Positions 24,824 to 33,116 of a stretch of DNA of 64,000 nucleotides are shown here, one piece after another; the stretch's first letter is position 1; each line of letters begins with the position of its first letter. The DNA comes from Bacillota bacterium (GTDB lineage Bacteria > Bacillota > Clostridia > Christensenellales > SZUA-584). The DNA lies in the NCBI GenBank assembly GCA_023415795.1, contig JAEZJG010000024.1, forward strand, positions 44,293-108,292, in the 5' to 3' direction. The notes under the pieces are model-generated. The model did no database searches, had not been told where the DNA came from, and saw only the letters and a list, made by a program, of their open reading frames with translations. A program made the position numbers and the translations under genes.

Positions 24824-25705
24824 TCATATATAGTATTCGCCGCTGATGCGTACCGTGGCACTGCCGCCAAACTGGACGCGTCCGTTCGGTGCGGTGAGCT
24901 GCACGGTGTTGAATATGCGATCCTCACCGCCCTGCTCAATGCGGATGCCGGAGCCGTCCCACAAGCCGGTTCTCAGCATATAATACCCAAAGGCGCTGTT
25001 GCCTGACCCGGTTGCCGGATCTTCCAGATATCCGAAGCGCGGCGCAAACACCCGAGTGTGTGCATGATAACCCATTTGCGCTGTCTCCATGCAGAATGCC
25101 AGCACAATGTCTACACCCTGTGCTTCGCAGAAAGCCTTAAGCCTTGTCTCGTCAGGAAGCATACTAACCATATCCGTCAGGCGCAATACGGGTATGATGA
25201 GCGTCGTCAACCCTGCGTTGATAACGTCGATGGGCAGCTGTGAAGACAGACTGCTTTCCGGCAGCCCCAGCGCATCGGCGGCCTCGGCCCCCGTTAGTGC
25301 TGTGCCGGTATAGGCGGCGTCGGGTGCTGTGATGAATACAGCGCCCAGCTCGCTGACCCGGTTGGTCACAGTCAGCAACCCCATTTTGTTGGTTTGCACC
25401 GTGATAACTGCCTTTTGGATAAAGCGGGGATCGGTGGCTGCCAACTCATACAGGCAGGCGATGGTGGCATGACCGCAGAAATCCACCTCGCATTCGGAGG
25501 AGTAATACGTCAGCTTAACGTCTGCGAGGGCGCTGGTTTCGCAGTAGGCCACCTCGGACACAAAGCCTTTATGCTGCTGTGCAACGGCGAGCATCTCGTC
25601 TGGCGACAGCGTCTCACCGGGCGCAAGGTAAAGGCACGCTGCGGGGTTACCTGTTGAGCCGCCTGAGGCGAACGCGTCAATCTTTTTGTAAGTATATGCT
25701 TTCAT
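24824..25705 (-). CDS. PhzF family isomerase/epimerase
   Basis: A 293-residue protein of the PhzF/diaminopimelate-epimerase fold. Typical marks are DAFASGGSTGNPAA at residues 10-23, FVSEVAYCE with the catalytic Glu near 51, SECEVDFCGHATIA, and PATGSGNSAFGYY in the second half-barrel. PhzF isomerises a phenazine precursor, but most family members outside phenazine clusters have unknown substrates, and no phenazine genes lie here. It is a single gene and its stop is 10 bases from the Rnk-like stop. Confidence 0.88.
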   Translation of the reverse strand: MKAYTYKKIDAFASGGSTGNPAACLYLAPGETLSPDEMLAVAQQHKGFVSEVAYCETSALADVKLTYYSSECEVDFCGHATIACLYELAATDPRFIQKAVITVQTNKMGLLTVTNRVSELGAVFITAPDAAYTGTALTGAEAADALGLPESSLSSQLPIDVINAGLTTLIIPVLRLTDMVSMLPDETRLKAFCEAQGVDIVLAFCMETAQMGYHAHTRVFAPRFGYLEDPATGSGNSAFGYYMLRTGLWDGSGIRIEQGGEDRIFNTVQLTAPNGRVQFGGSATVRISGEYYI

Positions 25706-25741
25706 TGGTTCTCTCCAAAAAGTTAGGCTGAAAAAGCAAAG

Positions 25742-27148
25742 CTAATCTACATTTTGCCTTTTTATAACCTTTGATATGACGATACCAAAAATGATTAATG
25801 CCACAACAGATGCAAACACAATGCTTATTGTGGAATTGCCAGAATATTCTTTAGATGTTTTGGGTAACGTGACTTCATCGGTATTTGTATAATGAATATG
25901 ATCCACAAACCATCTCAGCTGAGCCTTCATATCATCAGTAACTGAACCATCGGTGGTGCTAAGCGTGATGCCATACAAACGTCCGCCCACTACAGTTGAG
26001 TAATGTTCGCAGTAATAAGTAGGCGATTTATGCATGAAATCATAAGAGTCATTGAGAAGGTTCATCGTGGTGAGATTGTCAGTTTTTAAACCATAAGTGT
26101 AATAGGAAGCATTCTCGGCTGAATACACAGTGCGATTTGAATATTGGGTACCGCCGGTAACTTGTGATTTAATCACTTCACTTGTTGTAGAATCAATTAT
26201 TTCGTCTTTTGTCAGTTCGCGAAAATCTTTAACCAAATGTGTATTATAATTCTCTTTGATAATCACAATTATTTCATAAAAGGGCTCGAGAGAGACGATG
26301 TTCAAATAGACATCATTACTATCAAAAACCTCCCAATAGGCTTCGGTATCTGTGAACTGTGAGCTTAACTCATCAGGCAGCACTTTTGAATCCTTGGTCA
26401 CAGTGTAGAAACCTTCAGGAACAGAGAAGTTCACCTCCATTTCTTCAAATGAGATATTATCCTGCACTTTCTGGTTACTGAAATCTACGGGAAAATTGCC
26501 TTCGGGATTATCAGTGGACAGTTCGTCTTCATAACGCATATGGTCAATAATCCACCTGTGTTGGAAACGCATCTCGGAATTAATTGTGCTCTCGCTGGAG
26601 CTCTGCGCTATACTATAAGCATTGCCGCCCACAATGGTTACATATTGGCGTACATATACGGTGTTTGCTGCTGAGTTATCGGTATAATTGGCTACGACGT
26701 ATAATACATTGCCTGCAATATGTCGCCCTATGGCTGAATATTTTGCTGATGGACGGCTGTCTTTAAGGCCGTCAATAAAATCGGCGAGCTCTGCATCGTT
26801 GAGGTTTCGTAAATCTCCAACCTTTTTTGTGCTGGCGTCTGAAGTCATACTCACCACATACTCATAAAAGGGACTCGAAATAGTGGAAGCCGAGCTCAGA
26901 TAAATATCGGAGGAAGTCATCATATCAATAAATTCCGGTAAATCTGCAACTGAATTGTAAGCTAGTGGCAAGAAATCGGAATCCCTGGTGACAGTCTGTA
27001 AATAAGATGGTAATGTGACTTCAACGCCAATCTCATCTAAACAATATGTTTCTCCATGGTAATCATCGTCATCAGCCATTGCTGCGACAGGGTATAAAAG
27101 AGAAGTTAGAATCACAACAGCAAAGGATAGAAAAAACTTTATTCTCAT
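25742..27148 (-). CDS. Secreted, C-terminally anchored protein with two similar halves
   Basis: I do not recognise a named family. The 468 residues start with a signal peptide (cleavage expected near AMA-DDDD, residue 26) and end with a membrane helix (about 437-460, ISIVFASVVALIIFGIVIS) and a basic tail, so the bulk is outside the cell. Residues 30-205 and 225-425 are similar halves: VEVTLPSYLQTVTRDS against VNFSVPEGFYTVTKDS, then SSDIYLSS against SNDVYLNI, and VGGNAYSIAQSSS against VGGRLYGITLSTT, each closing with RWIIDHMRY or RWFVDHIHY. GAAGG precedes the ATG at 27148. It may be a surface binding protein, by inference only. Confidence 0.75.
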   Translation of the reverse strand: MRIKFFLSFAVVILTSLLYPVAAMADDDDYHGETYCLDEIGVEVTLPSYLQTVTRDSDFLPLAYNSVADLPEFIDMMTSSDIYLSSASTISSPFYEYVVSMTSDASTKKVGDLRNLNDAELADFIDGLKDSRPSAKYSAIGRHIAGNVLYVVANYTDNSAANTVYVRQYVTIVGGNAYSIAQSSSESTINSEMRFQHRWIIDHMRYEDELSTDNPEGNFPVDFSNQKVQDNISFEEMEVNFSVPEGFYTVTKDSKVLPDELSSQFTDTEAYWEVFDSNDVYLNIVSLEPFYEIIVIIKENYNTHLVKDFRELTKDEIIDSTTSEVIKSQVTGGTQYSNRTVYSAENASYYTYGLKTDNLTTMNLLNDSYDFMHKSPTYYCEHYSTVVGGRLYGITLSTTDGSVTDDMKAQLRWFVDHIHYTNTDEVTLPKTSKEYSGNSTISIVFASVVALIIFGIVISKVIKRQNVD

Positions 27149-27304
27149 CGTATACACCTTCTGTTGTTTATTAAAAATAATGCTTTATATAATAATATAC
27201 ATATAAATACATGATATTACAACATGCTGATGCTTTTTCAGTGAGTCAATACGAATTGATGTTTGGCGAAAACGGTATGTTGATTATGTTCTATGTCTCC
27301 CGCT

Positions 27305-28336
27305 TTAACCGAAATACTCCTCAAGCACATCGCCGCTCTCTTTCATCGATTGTGCCGCTTTAACGCCCACGAAACGCCAATGCCACGGCTCATAGATCAC
27401 ACCGGTGAGTGACGACTTGCCTTGCTTATAGCGCAGCGTGAAGCCGTAGTCCTGTGCGTTGGCATCCAGCCATTTAAACGCGTCAGTCTCCGTAAAGCCC
27501 TTGTCGCGTTTTGTGTAGGACGGCGTGACAATGTCCAGCGCGAGACCCGTTTGGTGCTCACTGGTGTTGGGACGCGCCGTGATTGTCGCGGCTTTCTTTT
27601 CGGCGTCCTTACGGCTCATACCCTTGTCAAGATAGCTTTGCACCTTATCCTCAAACAGCTGCTTCTGACGGCTATAGCTGCGGTAAGCGTCCACCAGTTT
27701 GAAACGCACGCCATCCGCCTTAGCGTCCGCAAACATATGCTTGCAGATATCGAGTATGCGCTTATCCACCTGACCGCCGGCAAAATCCACGACGGAAACG
27801 GAGAAATCGTCTGGCAGCGGGCTGTCAGGGTTGACAAGCACGCTTGTCCAATCTCCCGTGGGCACCTTTGCGGCGGGGCGATGACGGGGGATGGTGTAGC
27901 TGCGGCTGACATAGCCGGTAACGCCGCCGTACGTGATGTGCGCCCAGTCATCCTGGTAGGAGATCACATCCGCCTGTGCGCCGCCGGGCAGCGAACCAAC
28001 GATCTCGCCGCTCTTGCTCGCTGTTTTACGGATATTCACTGCATCGTCCGCTGTGCATACCAGCTGTCCTGTGTAATCCGGCTGGGGCGGGTCTGTGACT
28101 GCTGGCGGCAATGTGGGGTCGGGCGGGGTGGTGGCGATGGGGGACGGCGACGGAGTGAGTGATACCGTGGCTGCGGGAGCAGCTGTGAAAACAGGAGTTG
28201 CTAAAACAGCGGGCGTTGCGGCAGACTCGTTCTCAGACGGTGTGCATCCGCCCAGCAGCAAAACAAACAGGGCGAGAGCAATGCTGCATCTGCTTTTTCG
28301 TGCTATATATATTTTCGTTTTATATGGTTTCTTCAT
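27305..28336 (-). CDS. VanY-family D,D-carboxypeptidase lipoprotein with SH3 domain
   Basis: A 343-residue lipoprotein. The lipobox LLLGGC puts the lipidated Cys at residue 31; a Thr/Pro-rich linker (35-90) leads to a bacterial SH3_3 domain (about 92-150, VNIRKTASKSGEIVGSL) and a C-terminal VanY/peptidase M15B domain with the zinc motifs SEHQTGLALDIV and PWHWRF. It trims the terminal D-Ala from peptidoglycan stem peptides. There is no clear ribosome site, and a TATAAT stands 7 bases before the ATG, so a leaderless transcript is possible. The upstream repeat-rich gene is separated by a strong hairpin. Confidence 0.92.
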   Translation of the reverse strand: MKKPYKTKIYIARKSRCSIALALFVLLLGGCTPSENESAATPAVLATPVFTAAPAATVSLTPSPSPIATTPPDPTLPPAVTDPPQPDYTGQLVCTADDAVNIRKTASKSGEIVGSLPGGAQADVISYQDDWAHITYGGVTGYVSRSYTIPRHRPAAKVPTGDWTSVLVNPDSPLPDDFSVSVVDFAGGQVDKRILDICKHMFADAKADGVRFKLVDAYRSYSRQKQLFEDKVQSYLDKGMSRKDAEKKAATITARPNTSEHQTGLALDIVTPSYTKRDKGFTETDAFKWLDANAQDYGFTLRYKQGKSSLTGVIYEPWHWRFVGVKAAQSMKESGDVLEEYFG

Positions 28337-28351
28337 AATAGATATTATAAC

Positions 28352-28380
28352 AGACGCCCTGTGAGATGCACAGGGCGTCT
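28352..28380. terminator. Strong hairpin between the repeat-rich gene and vanY-like gene
   Basis: AGACGCCCTGTG pairs perfectly over 12 bp with CACAGGGCGTCT. It touches the stop codon of the upstream minus-strand gene. The T-run is on the plus-strand side (TTTATT), so as a minus-strand terminator it is only probable. Confidence 0.55.
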
Positions 28381-29976
28381 TTATTCGGTGGGGGTAGGAT
28401 CAGTCGTTGGGGTTGGTTCCTGCGTGGGCGCTGTCGTTGGGGCCTGTGTCGGTGCGGATGTCGGTGTTGCTGTTGGTTTGACGGTAACTGTAGGAGTGGG
28501 CTTAGCTGTGGCTGCGGGCGTAGCCGTCGGCTTAACCGTGGCTGTAGGCGTAGCTGTCGGCTTAACCGTAGTCGTGGGTGTTGCCGTAGGCTTAACTGTC
28601 GCTTTGGGTGTCGATGTCGGCTTCGTGGTCGCTGTTGGCGAGGGTGAGACTGTGGGCTCCGGCGTTGCTGAAGCTTCCAATGTAGCCGTGGGACTGACCG
28701 TCGGCGTCGCCGAGGGTGTTTGCGACGGAGTCGGTATCACCGTCACACCCAGCGCCGCCAAATCGGTGGGCTCGGGCGGCTGAGCCTCGGCGTACACCGT
28801 TGACATCGGACCGATGGCACCTGCCGGTATCTTCTCATCATTGTTTTTAAGCAACAGGAACAGCGCGGCAACGGTGACGATCAGTGCAAGTCCAGCCACA
28901 ATGATGATGCGCCGCTTGCTTCGCGCCTCAGTTTTGGACGGTCGCACGGACGGGAAGGATTGTGTACGGCTGTAACCCGTTTGTGCCATAGGTTTGTTAT
29001 TCCGATTCCGCTTGTTTGGCGGCGTGTCCAGATATAGTCCATCGTCGTTTAGCGTGTCCCGCTCACTGTCGTCCAGCGGCAGCCGAACTCCGCGTTTGGA
29101 GCGAATAGGCTTGTATTCCGAGCCGGACACATATGTATCCTCGCGATAGTCAACAGCACGAGAGCGCGTGGCCTTGGCGGTTGCCGGTGCAGGCACATAT
29201 GCCGTCTCGTCCTCGCGATAGGCAACAGCACGAGCGCGCTTGGCCTTGGCGGTTGTCGGTGCGGGTGCGTACGCCGTCTCTTCCTTTCGATGGGTAGCAG
29301 TACAAGCGCGCGTGGCCTTGGCGTCTGTCGGTGCAGGTGCGTACGCTGTGTCGTCCTCACGATAGGCGGCCGCACGAGCGCGCGCAGCTTTGACGGTTTT
29401 CGGGGCAGGCACATATGCCGTCTCGTCTTCACGATAGACAGCGCGAGAACGGGTGACCTTGGCTGCTGTCGGCGTTGGGGTATAATCCGAATCAACACCG
29501 CGGTAAGAGCTATCGTGACCTGCCGCAGGGAATGTGTCCGTCGCGCCGTTCGGTTCTTCATTTGTCATCATAGCCTGCTTCATTGCCATACGGCTGGTCG
29601 GTGGCATATTCTCCGCAAAGACGTCCGCATCCCTAGCCTTTATCGCCATTCGGCTTTCTGCCTTAGGCAGCGCTGCTTTATCGCTGCGCCGTGCGACATC
29701 TGCTGATGTGTGCGTCGGGTAAGAAGCTTGCTTAGCACGCTGTTCAGTGTGTTCGGCATATACTGCAGATGTTCGGCGGGAGGGTGCATCGTTGCGCGGC
29801 AGTGCATGCAGACGCGGCAATGCGTCGGCTGGCGCTTTCTCCTCCGAGACCGGCATCACTGGCTTCGCCGGCTTAATCGTCTTAACCTTGAAATAATCAC
29901 CGCCTTGGGGCAGCGGATATTCCGGTCTATGGGCAGAGCCTTTAATTGCTGGTGCATATCCATGTTTCTTGTTCAT
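28381..29976 (-). CDS. Repeat-rich single-pass membrane protein with Thr/Pro tail
   Basis: A 531-residue low-complexity protein. A long charged N-terminal region (1-345) has no signal peptide and includes four to five tandem 24-residue repeats (about 165-285) built on YREDETAYAPAP followed by AKA.RARA. One membrane helix (about 351-373, IIIVAGLALIVTVAALFLLL) separates it from an external tail of Thr/Pro/Ala repeats (ATVKPTATPT type). The tail resembles wall-spanning linkers of the neighbouring NlpC and VanY proteins. AGGAG precedes the ATG at 29976. I know no family for it; a divisome or wall-anchored scaffold role is only a guess. Confidence 0.8.
   Translation of the reverse strand: MNKKHGYAPAIKGSAHRPEYPLPQGGDYFKVKTIKPAKPVMPVSEEKAPADALPRLHALPRNDAPSRRTSAVYAEHTEQRAKQASYPTHTSADVARRSDKAALPKAESRMAIKARDADVFAENMPPTSRMAMKQAMMTNEEPNGATDTFPAAGHDSSYRGVDSDYTPTPTAAKVTRSRAVYREDETAYVPAPKTVKAARARAAAYREDDTAYAPAPTDAKATRACTATHRKEETAYAPAPTTAKAKRARAVAYREDETAYVPAPATAKATRSRAVDYREDTYVSGSEYKPIRSKRGVRLPLDDSERDTLNDDGLYLDTPPNKRNRNNKPMAQTGYSRTQSFPSVRPSKTEARSKRRIIIVAGLALIVTVAALFLLLKNNDEKIPAGAIGPMSTVYAEAQPPEPTDLAALGVTVIPTPSQTPSATPTVSPTATLEASATPEPTVSPSPTATTKPTSTPKATVKPTATPTTTVKPTATPTATVKPTATPAATAKPTPTVTVKPTATPTSAPTQAPTTAPTQEPTPTTDPTPTE
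29130..29480 (-). repeat. Tandem 72-base coding repeats
   Basis: About four and a half imperfect copies of a 72-base unit inside the repeat-rich membrane protein gene. Most differences keep the amino-acid pattern (RARA, YREDETAY, PAP), so the repeat is kept at protein level. Confidence 0.75.
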
Positions 29977-30340
29977 ACTTACACTCCTGTGTCTGAACCG
30001 ACTTTTTCGGTGCTATTATCATACTTCAAATATTACGAAAAGTCAAAGAAGCGTAACAAAAAAGACACAAATACCGTTATTTACACAATAGTGGATGTAG
30101 CAGGAAATGTATAAAAGTATATGATTTTATTTTTATGGGCTAAAATTATTCACAAACCAATTGATTCTTGGTTGTAAATCGTTTGAATAAAAAGATTATT
30201 TGAAATTTTAATATCAGTGCTTGCATTTTACAAGCTGATCGTTTAAAATAATCAAGCGCAATGAGGGCAGGAATCAAACACACTACTATGGGTGAGAATC
30301 AAACACTCTGAGTAGAACAGCCTTCATATAGCGGTTATAT
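29977..30340. other. AT-rich spacer before tRNA-Arg, with tRNA promoter
   Basis: No coding signal. It carries the upstream region of the repeat-rich gene (minus) and the tRNA promoter (30221-30249). Two copies of GAATCAAACAC (30271 and 30297 region) lie between promoter and tRNA. Confidence 0.5.
30221..30249 (+). promoter_or_regulatory. Sigma-A promoter of tRNA-Arg
   Basis: TTGCAT at 30221-30226, a 17-base spacer and TAAAAT at 30244-30249, about 90 bases before the mature tRNA. Confidence 0.6.
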
Positions 30341-30417
30341 GTGCCCGTAGCTCAGCCGGATAGAGTGTTTGACTACGAATCAAAAGGTCGTGGGTTCGAA
30401 TCCCCCCGGGCACGCCA
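30341..30417 (+). tRNA. tRNA-Arg (anticodon ACG), CCA encoded
   Basis: A full cloverleaf: acceptor GTGCCCG/CGGGCAC, D stem GCTC/GAGT, anticodon stem TTTGA/TCAAA with loop CTACGAA giving anticodon ACG (A34 expected to become inosine), a 5-base variable loop, T arm GTGGG-TTCGAAT-CCCCC, discriminator G and encoded CCA. The T stem has one mismatch (T50 with C64). The last 47 bases are the attachment site of the downstream element and are repeated at 42658-42704. Confidence 0.95.
30371..30417 (+). repeat. attL: 47-bp direct repeat, tRNA side
   Basis: The tRNA 3' part from the anticodon arm to CCA, identical over 47 bases to 42658-42704. Integration left the tRNA intact at this end. Confidence 0.95.
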
Positions 30418-30424
30418 AAGAAAT

Positions 30425-30460
30425 AAGCCCTTGAAATAGGCACTTTCAGGGGCTTTTGTT
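30425..30460. terminator. Bidirectional terminator at the left end of the element
   Basis: AGCCCTTGAAA pairs with TTTCAGGGGCT (one G-U) and is followed by TTTGTT; on the minus strand TTATTTCTTT follows. It can end both tRNA and integrase transcripts. Confidence 0.65.
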
Positions 30461-30499
30461 ATTCCGTCGAGTCGCTTTTTTACCTCCAAAAACGGGCGT

Positions 30500-31672
30500 T
30501 TACTGCATTTTTACTGCATCAGGATTTTTTCCCGTCCCTTTTTCGCATAAATGACGGTTCAGAGCAGCTATGGCTTCCTGCTCTTTTTGGGCTGACAAAT
30601 GAGTATATATTTTGAGCGTCACATTGATATCTGCATGTCCCATGAAGCGCTGGGCGCTCTTGACATCAACACCGGCATTGTAAAGAATCGTCGCGTAAGT
30701 ATGCCTGAACATATGCGGCGTGAGGTTATCGATCACGCTGAGCTTCGGACACGTGCGGGATGCATCACGTCCACCTGCTTTGATGTTTATATAGTGAAGA
30801 TAGCTCTCCCACGCCCTTTTTAAGGCGATCTGGGACATGATCTTACCATCGGCGGCGGGACATACCATAGTTGACTGAGCGGCCCTTCTCGCAGCTTTGA
30901 CGGCTTCAAAGATAGAATCAGGCAGCGGTATTGTTCTGGTCCCCGATTCGGTCTTAGGGTTTTGCACCAGCGTTGTATTGCCATTGAACACCGCCGCCTT
31001 ATTCACAGTGACGGTTTTATTTTTAATGCTGACATCGCCCCATGTCAGCGCCACCAGCTCACCCCGCCGCAAACCGCAGTATAACAGCAGCAAAGCGGGA
31101 ACACCCATTCTGTGGCCAGTGTATGTGTCAGTGACAAGCCGTGCTTCTTCATCAGTAAGAGGTCGCCGCCTAGCCGGTGTTTTGCTTGGCACCTTTATTG
31201 CTGCGAATACATTCCGATATATTACATCATTGTCCATGGCAACCTTGAGAATTTGTACGGCGGTCAGCTTTATCTTTTTAAGCGTGCTCTCAGCTTTTCC
31301 GCTTTCGGCCAGCCGGTTCACAATAGCCTGTATGTGATGGGCTTTCAGATCCTTCAACTTATATGCTGACAGCTCCGGAAGCAGATGCTTATCGAGGATT
31401 GTCTTGTACATGGTTCGCGTTGTGATGCTGATCCCCGGCTTATAATCCCGGAGCCATACTACCGCCAGTTCCCCGAAAGTCATCTTCTCATTGCTGGACA
31501 GTGTTCCGTGGCGAAGTTGCCGCTCATATTCCGCAGCCTTTGCTTCTAGATCTTTAATCGTTTTTGCATATATAAACTTACGCTGAGGCTTACCGTCAGG
31601 CTTACGGCCCACAGTTATGGAGCGCTGGTAAAACCCATCCGGGCGCTTTTTAATCTTCGCTTCTCTAGGCAT
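30500..31672 (-). CDS. int: Tyrosine recombinase (site-specific integrase)
   Basis: A 390-residue phage-type integrase. The N-terminal part has an AP2-like arm-binding region (KKRPDGFYQRSITVGRKPDGK), then a SAM-like core-binding domain (about 70-160), and the catalytic domain with Arg in CGLRRGELVALTW (near 202), HMFRHTYAT (His-x-x-Arg near 317-320), FMGHADINVT and the Tyr in LKIYTHL near 353. It catalyses integration into and excision from the tRNA-Arg site next to its 3' end. The ATG at 31672 follows AGGAGG by 6 bases. The last codons (DAVKMQ, stop) consist of a tandem repeat also found at the right end. The frame is open upstream of the start into the xis-like region. Confidence 0.95.
   Translation of the reverse strand: MPREAKIKKRPDGFYQRSITVGRKPDGKPQRKFIYAKTIKDLEAKAAEYERQLRHGTLSSNEKMTFGELAVVWLRDYKPGISITTRTMYKTILDKHLLPELSAYKLKDLKAHHIQAIVNRLAESGKAESTLKKIKLTAVQILKVAMDNDVIYRNVFAAIKVPSKTPARRRPLTDEEARLVTDTYTGHRMGVPALLLLYCGLRRGELVALTWGDVSIKNKTVTVNKAAVFNGNTTLVQNPKTESGTRTIPLPDSIFEAVKAARRAAQSTMVCPAADGKIMSQIALKRAWESYLHYINIKAGGRDASRTCPKLSVIDNLTPHMFRHTYATILYNAGVDVKSAQRFMGHADINVTLKIYTHLSAQKEQEAIAALNRHLCEKGTGKNPDAVKMQ
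30501..30519. repeat. Left arm-type repeat inside the integrase 3' end
   Basis: A 19-bp sequence made of two ACTGCAT units 4 bases apart, identical to 42511-42529 near the right end. It lies 84 bases inside attL and overlaps the integrase stop codon. It fits integrase or Xis arm sites. Confidence 0.7.
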
Positions 31673-31712
31673 GCTATTCCTCCTATTGTCTATTCCCTGT
31701 CCCCAGTATGAC

Positions 31713-31868
31713 TTAATGAACGGTATCTTTTGGGTGTAAAACCGTGGCGAATAACGATGGCAGGGAACCCCAGCCACTTTTCCTTCTAAACGTTCTAGAG
31801 TCTATGCCAAACCATTTTGCGCATTCCTCGGTTGAGTAAACGTGGCTATTGATTTTATAGTTCTCCAC
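31713..31868 (-). pseudogene. Excisionase-like HTH reading frame, frameshifted at an AAAA run
   Basis: From a GTG at 31868 (overlapping the end of the preceding gene) the frame reads VYSTEECAKWFGIDSRTFRRK, a helix-turn-helix start, and then runs into SGWGSLPS and a stop at 31713. One base less in the AAAA run at 31778-31781 would continue as FRRKVAGVPCHRYSPRFYTQ and IPFIKSYWGQG, the wing typical of excisionases, in the integrase frame with no stop before it. So either a base was inserted, or a slip makes a fused product. Confidence 0.55.
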
Positions 31869-32058
31869 GTTTATATTTTTCCCAACGCTCTTTGAAAATG
31901 ATGACCCTGTCCCTTGAGCTTTTCGGATTCCGACACACATAACCTATTGGCAGACCACTCTTTATCAAAAACTTAACCATCATCGGAGATATTCCCATTT
32001 CTTTTGCTACTTCACGTGCAGATAAGGTTTCGAGTCTGGTGGGTGATTCTTTGGGCAT
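31855..32058 (-). CDS. Small MerR/excisionase-type HTH protein
   Basis: A 67-residue basic protein. LSAREVAKEMGISPMMVKFL (residues 12-31) is a helix-turn-helix, followed by IKSGLPIGYVCRN as wing and a basic tail. It resembles HTH_17 DNA-binding proteins that regulate or help excision in integrated elements. AAAGGA lies about 9 bases before the ATG at 32058. It lies between the integrase and the BRCT gene on the same strand, with 16 bases to the latter, so it probably shares a transcript with int. Confidence 0.72.
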   Translation of the reverse strand: MPKESPTRLETLSAREVAKEMGISPMMVKFLIKSGLPIGYVCRNPKSSRDRVIIFKERWEKYKRGEL

Positions 32059-32074
32059 TTGAGTTATCCTTTCT

Positions 32075-32995
32075 CTATATCAGATCCATTAGGGCATCCC
32101 AGAAGTCGTTCTCGTGCACGATCTTTATCGGCAATCCAGCTCTGCGCAACCCAACAGCTTTCTCGACTTTGCGGCCATAGCATGAGTATGCCCAGCACTG
32201 GCTCCCGTTGCTACCAATCAACAGGTAATCCGTCTTTTTGGTCACGGTATCGTGATAGATGCCACCGGCGTTTTGTATCTTGATGGCGATTTCCATCCGG
32301 GTCGCCTTGGGCGATTCTCCCGTAAAACAAAACGTCTTTTCTGCAAAGGTGATTTCGGGGCACATATGACATATCCCCGGTATGCATATCTCTTTTTTCA
32401 GAGCATCGAGATCATCCCTGTTCAGGTTCCAAGACTCCCTGGCATCGATGAAATCGGCAAAGTAGGCTTTGAGCATGTCTGCCTCAAACTCATCAAGCCT
32501 TCGATCGGCCAGTACAACCGAAATGAGGGAGAACAGCTCGTCATATGGGTATACACCTTGGAGGAAATCATTGCTGACTAACCAGCCGGACAATCCAATG
32601 GCTTCTTCTTCGGAAACAACATTATCCGCCAGTACCCCGTGTAAAACACCATGGAGCTCCTGCGATGCCATCTTGATTAAGCCGTCATACTTGCGGTCCT
32701 GCAATTTCTCGCATAGCCACAGGATATCATCGTATTCCTCCCGTGAGAGAACGCCATCCGCTGTGTACTGCTGTATCATCGGGAACAGCTCTTTGAATGG
32801 ATAGTGAGGGGACAGGTCGCGGTGGCACTCGCACCAGAAGCGCAGTTCGTCGAGCTCAGCGGAGTTTATTTTATGGTCAATGTCTATGCCCTTTAAGATG
32901 CCGTCTAAGGTGTTGAGCGCTTTAACTGATCCGCGGTAACTGTTATAAATCGAAAATTCACCCTTGTCATAGTCCTGAAGCTTAGTTGAATTCAT
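32075..32995 (-). CDS. BRCT-domain protein with TerB-like helical N-terminus
   Basis: A 306-residue protein. Residues 30-195 are two helical blocks with acidic loops (ADGVLSREEYDDILWL and LADNVVSEEEAIGLSG), resembling TerB-like tellurite-resistance modules. The C-terminal 90 residues form a BRCT domain (TFAEKTFCFTGESPKATRMEI, then AGGIYHDTVTKKTDYLLIG and SNGSQCWAYSCYGRKVEKA) like the end of NAD-dependent DNA ligase. Such proteins occur in mobile elements of Firmicutes with unknown roles; a DNA-damage or replication-linked role is plausible. GAGG lies about 10 bases before the ATG. It lies between the repressor and the xis-like genes. Confidence 0.8.
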   Translation of the reverse strand: MNSTKLQDYDKGEFSIYNSYRGSVKALNTLDGILKGIDIDHKINSAELDELRFWCECHRDLSPHYPFKELFPMIQQYTADGVLSREEYDDILWLCEKLQDRKYDGLIKMASQELHGVLHGVLADNVVSEEEAIGLSGWLVSNDFLQGVYPYDELFSLISVVLADRRLDEFEADMLKAYFADFIDARESWNLNRDDLDALKKEICIPGICHMCPEITFAEKTFCFTGESPKATRMEIAIKIQNAGGIYHDTVTKKTDYLLIGSNGSQCWAYSCYGRKVEKAVGLRRAGLPIKIVHENDFWDALMDLI

Positions 32996-33116
32996 ACATA
33001 AACACCTCGCTTTAATGGATGAGGTAATTTTCGACAGAAATACATATTATCCTGTAATAAATAAAGAATTTGTTTATTCTGCACATTTAAATAATGATAG
33101 AATACATCTGGGTCTT

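Noticed and set aside
28381..29480. Repeats considered as a CRISPR array
   Set aside because: The repeats are contiguous coding units of 72 bases without unique spacers; no cas genes are near.
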